Origin: Sphaerisporangium corydalis
GTDB taxonomy: Bacteria > Actinomycetota > Actinomycetes > Streptosporangiales > Streptosporangiaceae
DNA length: 64,000 bases
Reading direction: 5' to 3'
Assembly: GCF_025506355.1 (NCBI RefSeq)
Contig: NZ_JANZYP010000050.1
Span: forward strand, 1 to 64,000
In this document: one piece after another, positions 59,641 through 64,000 of the stretch
How the letters are laid out: every line of letters starts with the position of its first letter
Position numbering within the stretch: position 1 is the first letter of the stretch
Program-made: the position numbers and the translations under genes
The notes under the pieces: generated by a model
Told to the model about the DNA's origin: nothing
Seen by the model: the letters and a program-made list of their open reading frames with translations, nothing else
Database searches by the model: none

Positions 59641-60162
59641 TCAGCGGCGCGCGTCGATCTTGATGATCTCGTGCTGGCCGGCGACCGAGATGCGGGCCGA
59701 ACCGGTGATGGAGGAATAGCGGTCGGTGCCGCCGGTCAGGGCGGCGCTGCTCGTCCACGGCGGGTTGCCGGCCCAGCCGTCCATGCCGAGCAGCGTGATC
59801 TGGCCGGCCCGGGTGCGCAGCACGCGCGTGCACTGGGCGATGACGCCCTGGGGGCTCGCCTGGACCGCCGAGCAGCGGGCGCTGCCGTCGCCGACCTTCT
59901 TCTTCCTTCCGTCGGAAAGGGAGAAGTAGGTCACCCAGGAGTCGCCGTTCTTGATCTGGGCCGGCTGGGTGTTGACCACTTTCTCCACATTGAAGATGAG
60001 CTCGAAGGCGCGGTGATCGCGGCTGGGGGCGGCGGCGGACGTCGAAGAGGCGAAAGTCGACGCCGACGCCGCCACCGGCGGAATCGCGGCGACGGACGCG
60101 CCCGAGAGGGCCACGACCAGCGCGGTCGTGGCGAAGCGGCTATTACGCGAGAATCCTGACAT
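59641..60162 (-). CDS. Secreted protein, allene-oxide-cyclase/dirigent-like barrel
   Basis: 173 residues with a signal peptide (TTALVVALSGASVAAIPPVA). The mature domain shows the repeating strands of the AOC/dirigent-like barrel: WVTYFSLSDGRKKKVGDGSA, CSAVQASPQGVIAQCTRVL, AGQITLLGMDGW and ALTGGTDRYSSITGSARI, where the G-G-T-x-x-Y pattern is typical. Such secreted barrels are widespread in actinomycetes without known function. ATG 60162 is chosen for the signal peptide. The upstream spacer is AT-rich and contains a dyad CCATTC-N5-GAATGG (60237-60253). Confidence 0.7.
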   Translation of the reverse strand: MSGFSRNSRFATTALVVALSGASVAAIPPVAASASTFASSTSAAAPSRDHRAFELIFNVEKVVNTQPAQIKNGDSWVTYFSLSDGRKKKVGDGSARCSAVQASPQGVIAQCTRVLRTRAGQITLLGMDGWAGNPPWTSSAALTGGTDRYSSITGSARISVAGQHEIIKIDARR

Positions 60163-60450
60163 TTGTGCTCCAACTCGGGAGAGGGGATGCGGAGAGAGGC
60201 CGCATTTGGTGGTGCTGCGGCAAAGCATTTAACCCGCCATTCCCCGAGAATGGCAACGCGCAGATTCGCGACATAATCGCATTTCCATTGCAAGTCCGGA
60301 TAAAAAATCAATGGTTTCTCTGGAACCGAATCTCGTTCGGCCAACGGGCCCGCAACTTCCATAACCCGGCGATAGGGGCGAAACGATAGCTCCGCGACAG
60401 GCGTGAACGCAGTTACGGTGACGGCACCCCCGAAGAACCGAGGAGAGCCC

Positions 60451-61602
60451 ATGCTCCGCAGACGCACGGTTACCGCCGGATGCGCTCTAGCAATCAGTGT
60501 CCTCACCGTCATGGCCGCCCCCGCTGTCGCAGACCGCGCCCCAGCCGCCGCGACCGGCACCACCGCAGCCCCCGCGCCCACCATGATCGACGCGATGAGC
60601 CGTGACCTCGGCATCACCCGGGAGCAGGCCGAGTCCCGCCTGCTCAACGAGGCCCGCTTCACCGGCGTCGAGGCCAAGGTCCGCGACCAGCTCGGCGGCT
60701 CCTACGCCGGCTCGTGGCTGAGCGGCCCGACCTCCTCGACGCTCACCGTCGCCACCACCGACGCCGCCACCGCCATCTCCACCCCCGGCGTGCAGACCAA
60801 GGTCGTCTCCCACAGCCTGGCGTCGCTCGACGCCACCATGGTCACCCTGGACAAGGCCGCCGCCTCGGCGCCCAAGTCCACCCCCGAGTGGTACGTCGAC
60901 CTGCAGAGCAACAGCGTCGTGGTGCTCTCCTCGCAGCCCGCCGAGGCCACGTCCTTCATCGCGGCCAGCGGCGCCGACACCTCCCTGGTCCGCGTCGAGC
61001 TGTCCGGCGAGCAGCCGCGCACTCTATATGACGTGCGTGGAGGGGACGCCTATTACATCAACAGCTCGGCCCGCTGCTCGATCGGCTTCGCCGTGCGGCG
61101 CGGCAGCACGCCCGGCTTCGTGAGCGCCGGGCACTGCGGCAGGGCGGGCAACTCCACGGCCGGCTACAACCAGGTCGCCCAGGGCACCTTCCAGGGCTCC
61201 TCGTTCCCCGGCAACGACTACTCGTGGGTCGCGGTGAACAGCAACTGGACGCCCAGGCCGTGGGTCAAGGGCAGCGGCGGCGGCAACGTCACCGTCACCG
61301 GCTCGGCCGTCGCGGGCGTCGGCTCGTCGATCTGCCGGTCCGGCTCCACCACCGGCTGGCACTGCGGCACCGTCCAGCAGCGCAACACCAGCGTCACCTA
61401 CTCCCAGGGCACGGTCAGCCAGGTCACGCGCACCAACGTGTGCGCCGAGCCCGGCGACTCCGGCGGCTCGTTCATCTCCGGCAGCCAGGCCCAGGGCGTC
61501 ACCTCCGGCGGGTCCGGCAACTGCAGCTCCGGCGGCACCACGTTCTTCCAGCCGGTTCCTGAGATCCTCTCGGCCTACGGTCTCACCCTCGTGACCGGCT
61601 GA
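60451..61602 (+). CDS. Secreted S1 (alpha-lytic/streptogrisin-like) protease precursor
   Basis: 383-residue preproenzyme with the signal peptide LAISVLTVMAAPAVA. A pro-region carries TMIDAMSRDLGITREQAESR and a second lobe up to about residue 190 (alpha-lytic pro-domain). The mature chymotrypsin-like domain has His in FVSAGHCGRAG, Asp in FPGNDYSWVAV, Ser in AEPGDSGGSFISG and Cys pairs for disulfides. AGGAG lies 6 nt before ATG 60451. A terminator hairpin follows. It would serve in extracellular protein digestion, alongside the subtilisin at 27 kb. Confidence 0.94.
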   Translation: MLRRRTVTAGCALAISVLTVMAAPAVADRAPAAATGTTAAPAPTMIDAMSRDLGITREQAESRLLNEARFTGVEAKVRDQLGGSYAGSWLSGPTSSTLTVATTDAATAISTPGVQTKVVSHSLASLDATMVTLDKAAASAPKSTPEWYVDLQSNSVVVLSSQPAEATSFIAASGADTSLVRVELSGEQPRTLYDVRGGDAYYINSSARCSIGFAVRRGSTPGFVSAGHCGRAGNSTAGYNQVAQGTFQGSSFPGNDYSWVAVNSNWTPRPWVKGSGGGNVTVTGSAVAGVGSSICRSGSTTGWHCGTVQQRNTSVTYSQGTVSQVTRTNVCAEPGDSGGSFISGSQAQGVTSGGSGNCSSGGTTFFQPVPEILSAYGLTLVTG

Positions 61603-61633
61603 CGATCCCGCGCGGCACCCCGTAGCAGGCAGG

Positions 61634-61661
61634 CGCCGCCACCCCACCCGGGGTGGCGGCG
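61634..61661 (+). terminator. Terminator of the S1 protease gene
   Basis: CGCCGCCACCCC and GGGGTGGCGGCG form a 12-bp stem with a 4-base loop, 31 bp after the stop codon. Confidence 0.75.
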
Positions 61662-61704
61662 TCTCGCGTTTCCCTGGACAGCTCTCCCCTCTGGGGGTAT
61701 ACAA

Positions 61705-61716
61705 GGGTTATAACCC
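61705..61716. promoter_or_regulatory. Palindrome GGGTTATAACCC before the RHH/Clp_N gene
   Basis: Perfect 12-bp palindrome. A further half GTAACCCC lies 5 bp on and GGGGTATAC just before it, so a cluster of half-sites overlaps the likely -10 (TATAAC). Ribbon-helix-helix proteins bind such repeated sites, and the gene 29 bp downstream carries an RHH-like N-terminus. Confidence 0.6.
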
Positions 61717-61744
61717 CTCTGTAACCCCATTCGAGGAGTCCCGA

Positions 61745-62500
61745 GTGATGCCGAAGATCAACGTCTACCTGCCGGACGACCTCGCCGAAGCGGTCAAGGA
61801 GTCGGGCGTGCCCGTCTCGGCCATCTGCCAGCGGGCCCTGGAGCAGGCCGTGCGCCGCGTGACCGCCATACGGGAGACCACGCTGGGCGACCTGGACGTC
61901 GACGACCCCACCCAGCGGCTCGCGGCGTTCACCGGCCGGGCGCGCGTCGTGCTCCGGCTCGCCATCGACCAGGCCCGGGCCGGGGGCGCGCCCTCCGTCG
62001 GCACAGAACACCTGCTCGGCGGCATGCTCGCCGAAGGCGGCAACCTCGCCCTGCAGGTGCTCAGGGCCATGGAGATCGACCCCGAGCGGGTGGGCCGCGA
62101 CCTCGCCGGCGTGACGGCGGAGAACGCCGGCGAGGGGGTCACGGCGCGGCACTTCAGCGGCTCGGCGGCCAACGCCCTGGAACTCACCGTCACCGAGGCC
62201 ACCGCGCTCGGGCACAACTACGTCGGCTGCGAGCACCTGCTGCTCGGGCTGGTCACCGAGCCGGACGGCACCGCCGGCCAGGTGCTGCGCGCCCTCGGCG
62301 CCGAGCCCCGGCTGACCCGCCGCGCGGTCAACGCCGCCCTGGTGGGCTACGTCCACCTCCGCGCCCAGGGCCAGACGGGCGCCACCGCGGCCGCGGACGC
62401 GGCCAAGGCGCTCGCGGCGGCGGTCCGCCAGGAGCTCCAGCCGGTCACCCAGCGCCTGGAGCGCCTGGAAGAGCGCCTCGGCATGCCGGCCGAGGGCTGA
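61745..62500 (+). CDS. Clp N-terminal-domain protein with RHH-like N-terminus
   Basis: 251 residues. Residues 1-45 (KINVYLPDDLAEAVKESGVP, CQRALEQAVRRV) have the strand-helix-helix layout of ribbon-helix-helix repressors. Residues about 60-205 are a double Clp_N repeat (RVVLRLAIDQARAGG, VGTEHLLGGMLAEGG; then NALELTVTEATALGHNYVG, CEHLLLGLVTEPDG) as in ClpC/ClpA adaptor domains. A coiled tail LQPVTQRLERLEERLG ends the protein. There is no ATPase module, so it is not a chaperone. Likely a DNA-binding regulator sensing ClpC-type substrates or adaptors (inference). Start GTG 61745 or ATG 61748. Confidence 0.83.
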   Translation: MMPKINVYLPDDLAEAVKESGVPVSAICQRALEQAVRRVTAIRETTLGDLDVDDPTQRLAAFTGRARVVLRLAIDQARAGGAPSVGTEHLLGGMLAEGGNLALQVLRAMEIDPERVGRDLAGVTAENAGEGVTARHFSGSAANALELTVTEATALGHNYVGCEHLLLGLVTEPDGTAGQVLRALGAEPRLTRRAVNAALVGYVHLRAQGQTGATAAADAAKALAAAVRQELQPVTQRLERLEERLGMPAEG

Positions 62501-62583
62501 CACGGGTGCGCCGGTTACCGAGGATCCTCACCGCGCTCGCGGGCGCGGGCGTGTTCGCCGGCTGGCTGTGGACCGGCCACGAC

Positions 62584-63336
62584 CTAACGCGGCACGCGGC
62601 GCCACACCGCCCGGGGCAGAGCGCGCATCACCGTGAAGACCGCGCGGAGCCTCCCGGGCACCCAGACGGTCTCGGCGCCGGCGCGCAGCCCGCCCGCGAC
62701 GGCGTCGGCGACCGCCTCCGGCGTGGTGGCCATGGGGGCGGGCCGCATCCCGGCCGTCATCCGCCCGATCACGAACCCCGGGCGCACGACCATCACCCGG
62801 GCGCCGGAGCCGTGCAGCGCGTCCCCGAGTCCCTGGGCGAAGCCGTCGAGGCCGGCCTTGGCCGCGCCGTACACGAAGTTCACCCTGCGCACCCGGACGC
62901 CCGCCACCGACGACAGCACGACGAGCGTGCCGTGGCCCTGCTCGCGCAGGCGGCGGGCGGCGAACAGGCCGGCCGAGACGTGCCCGCCCAGGTTGACCGC
63001 CATCGACCTGGCCGCAGACACCGGGTCGGCCTCGTAGGCGGCCTGGTCGCCGAGGACGCCGAAGGCCGCGACCACGACGTCCAGGTCACCGGCGAACTCC
63101 GCCGCGGCGGCGACCACCCGCTCGTGCGTCTCGGGGCGCTCGGCGTCGAAGTCGAGCACCAGGACCTCGGCGCCGAGGTCCTTCAGCCGCACGCCGATCG
63201 CCGCCGCGTCCCCGCGCGCGGCGAGCACGACCCGCCGGGCCCCGTCGCGCACCAGCCGCTCGACGACGGCCAGGCCGATCTCGCTGCGCCCGCCGAGCAG
63301 CAGCACCGAGTCCACCGAGCCCAGGGCGTTCTTCAC
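62584..63336 (-). CDS. dprE2: Decaprenylphosphoryl-2-keto-ribose reductase-like SDR
   Basis: 250-residue short-chain dehydrogenase. The NAD-binding start is [20 protein letters not shown], the catalytic Ser and Tyr-Lys are in [13 protein letters not shown] and [14 protein letters not shown], and [15 protein letters not shown] is typical of DprE2. It reduces the 2-keto intermediate made by DprE1 to polyprenyl-phospho-arabinose, the donor for cell-wall arabinan. The GTG start overlaps the dprE1 stop (GTGA) with AGGAGG 9 nt upstream, so the two are coupled. Confidence 0.92.
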   Translation of the reverse strand: MKNALGSVDSVLLLGGRSEIGLAVVERLVRDGARRVVLAARGDAAAIGVRLKDLGAEVLVLDFDAERPETHERVVAAAAEFAGDLDVVVAAFGVLGDQAAYEADPVSAARSMAVNLGGHVSAGLFAARRLREQGHGTLVVLSSVAGVRVRRVNFVYGAAKAGLDGFAQGLGDALHGSGARVMVVRPGFVIGRMTAGMRPAPMATTPEAVADAVAGGLRAGAETVWVPGRLRAVFTVMRALPRAVWRRVPR

Positions 63337-64000
63337 AGGGACAGCCTCCTTGCCAGGTCGGAGCGGAAGACCTCGCCGGGGTCGGCGCTCTCCCGGATCT
63401 TTCGCCATTCGGGGAGGCGAGGGTACATGACGGGCAGCAGCTCGGCCCGCATGCGCGCGTCCTTGGCCAGGTAGACGCGTCCCCCGGCCTCGGCGACCCA
63501 CTCGTCGAACTCCCGCAGCAGCCCGGCCAGGCCCGCCCGGCCGACCGGGATGTCCAGTGCGAGCGTCCAGCCGGGCAGGGGGAAGGACAGCATTCCGGGC
63601 GTGCCCGCCCCGAACCGCTTCAGGACCGTCAGGAACGACACCACGCCCTCCGCCGACAGGCGGGAGACGACGCGGCGCAGCGTGGCCTCCTCGCCGAACG
63701 GCACGACGAACTGGTACTGCACGAACCCCCGCGAGCCGTACACGCGGTTCCACCCGTCGACGAAGTCCAGCGGGTGGAAGAAGGGGGCGATGTCCTGGAT
63801 GACCCGCCGCTCGCGGGACTTGGCGTACCAGGCCTGGTTGAAGGCGCGCACGGTCAGCCCGTTCAGCAGGCCGCCGGGCGCCCAGGGCGGCGCGGACAGC
63901 CGGGCGGCGGGGGCGAAGGCCAGGGGGTCGGCGCCGCGCGGGAGCTCCTCGCGGCGGGCGTGGTCGCCCCGGGTCAGCACGCTGCGGCCCATGCGGGGCC
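63333..64000 (-). CDS. dprE1: DprE1-like FAD oxidoreductase, 3' part only (cut by window end)
   Basis: C-terminal 222 codons of decaprenylphosphoryl-ribose oxidase; the gene continues beyond the window. Recognisable are [57 protein letters not shown] with [32 protein letters not shown] and [17 protein letters not shown]. The FAD-binding N-terminal domain and the Cys loop region (targeted by benzothiazinones in mycobacteria) cannot be fully checked. Translationally coupled to dprE2. It implies arabinose-containing wall polymer or a related glycan in this organism. Confidence 0.92.
   Translation of the reverse strand, partial: PRMGRSVLTRGDHARREELPRGADPLAFAPAARLSAPPWAPGGLLNGLTVRAFNQAWYAKSRERRVIQDIAPFFHPLDFVDGWNRVYGSRGFVQYQFVVPFGEEATLRRVVSRLSAEGVVSFLTVLKRFGAGTPGMLSFPLPGWTLALDIPVGRAGLAGLLREFDEWVAEAGGRVYLAKDARMRAELLPVMYPRLPEWRKIRESADPGEVFRSDLARRLSL

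Noticed and set aside
62506-63474. Plus-strand frame starting with a signal-like segment (MRRLPRILTALAGAGVFAGW)
   Set aside because: Only the first 25 codons look natural; the rest is antisense to dprE2/dprE1 and His/Arg/Gly-rich. A short real peptide cannot be excluded, but no stop supports it.

Overview
The window is high-GC DNA with dense coding on both strands, strong G/C third-position bias and GTG starts. It is typical of a filamentous soil actinomycete. The gene set (DUF397 regulators, carotenoid oxygenase, F420-type LLM oxidoreductase, DprE1/DprE2, many secreted modular hydrolases) suggests a Streptosporangiaceae-like organism, but the genus cannot be fixed from the sequence alone. 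I saw no rRNA, tRNA, CRISPR array, complete insertion sequence or replication origin.

Layout. 0.4-6.5 kb: beta-1,3-glucan locus (GH16-CBM6, GH81) with a divergent LacI regulator and two GAGAGCGCTCTC operators. 6.6-11.5 kb: a two-component system whose kinase is in one frame with a DUF4153/DUF4173-like membrane protein, plus an unknown protein. 11.6-13.9 kb: arylamine N-acetyltransferase, then a secreted CBM2-Cip1-like protein under a perfect CebR-type box. 14-19.5 kb: acyl-CoA ligase, tandem-HxlR regulator, carotenoid oxygenase, LLM oxidoreductase. 19.5-25 kb: small membrane proteins, DUF3817, SURF1, flavin monooxygenase, gamma-glutamyltransferase. 25-30 kb: NarL-type two-component pair, secreted subtilisin, Sel1-repeat protein. 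30-34.3 kb: alanine dehydrogenase and class III aminotransferase, with a divergent M20 peptidase. 34.3-38.4 kb: a pectinase operon (PL1, CBM13-PL1, CBM13-PL3) built from duplicated modules. 38.5-41.2 kb: threonine dehydratase-like enzyme, LysR regulator, LysE exporter.

41.2-45.3 kb looks like an accessory island. It is bounded by two inverted 66-bp copies of a hairpin-bearing repeat and holds an MFS exporter, a HAD protein, a truncated exonuclease, the tail of a DUF5753 regulator and two DUF397 genes. 45.4-47.2 kb is a two-gene surface locus, a WxL-like secreted protein and a DUF916-like membrane-anchored protein. 47.2-58.1 kb resembles the mycobacterial/rhodococcal sterol side-chain locus (FadD19, Ltp3, Ltp4, DUF35 protein, a second FadD, EchA19), followed by DUF89, nitronate monooxygenase and DUF3068 genes. 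One exact and two degenerate KstR-like motifs lie there. 58.5-64 kb: LysR regulator, a secreted barrel-like protein, S1 protease, an RHH/Clp_N fusion protein, DprE2 and the 3' part of dprE1, which runs off the window.

Read together, the window describes a saprophyte of plant or fungal biomass. It has secreted enzymes against beta-glucan, cellulose-associated polymer and pectin under sugar-responsive operators, two secreted proteases, and a catabolic operon suited to branched sterol side chains of the kind found in plant sterols. These links are inferences from gene content.
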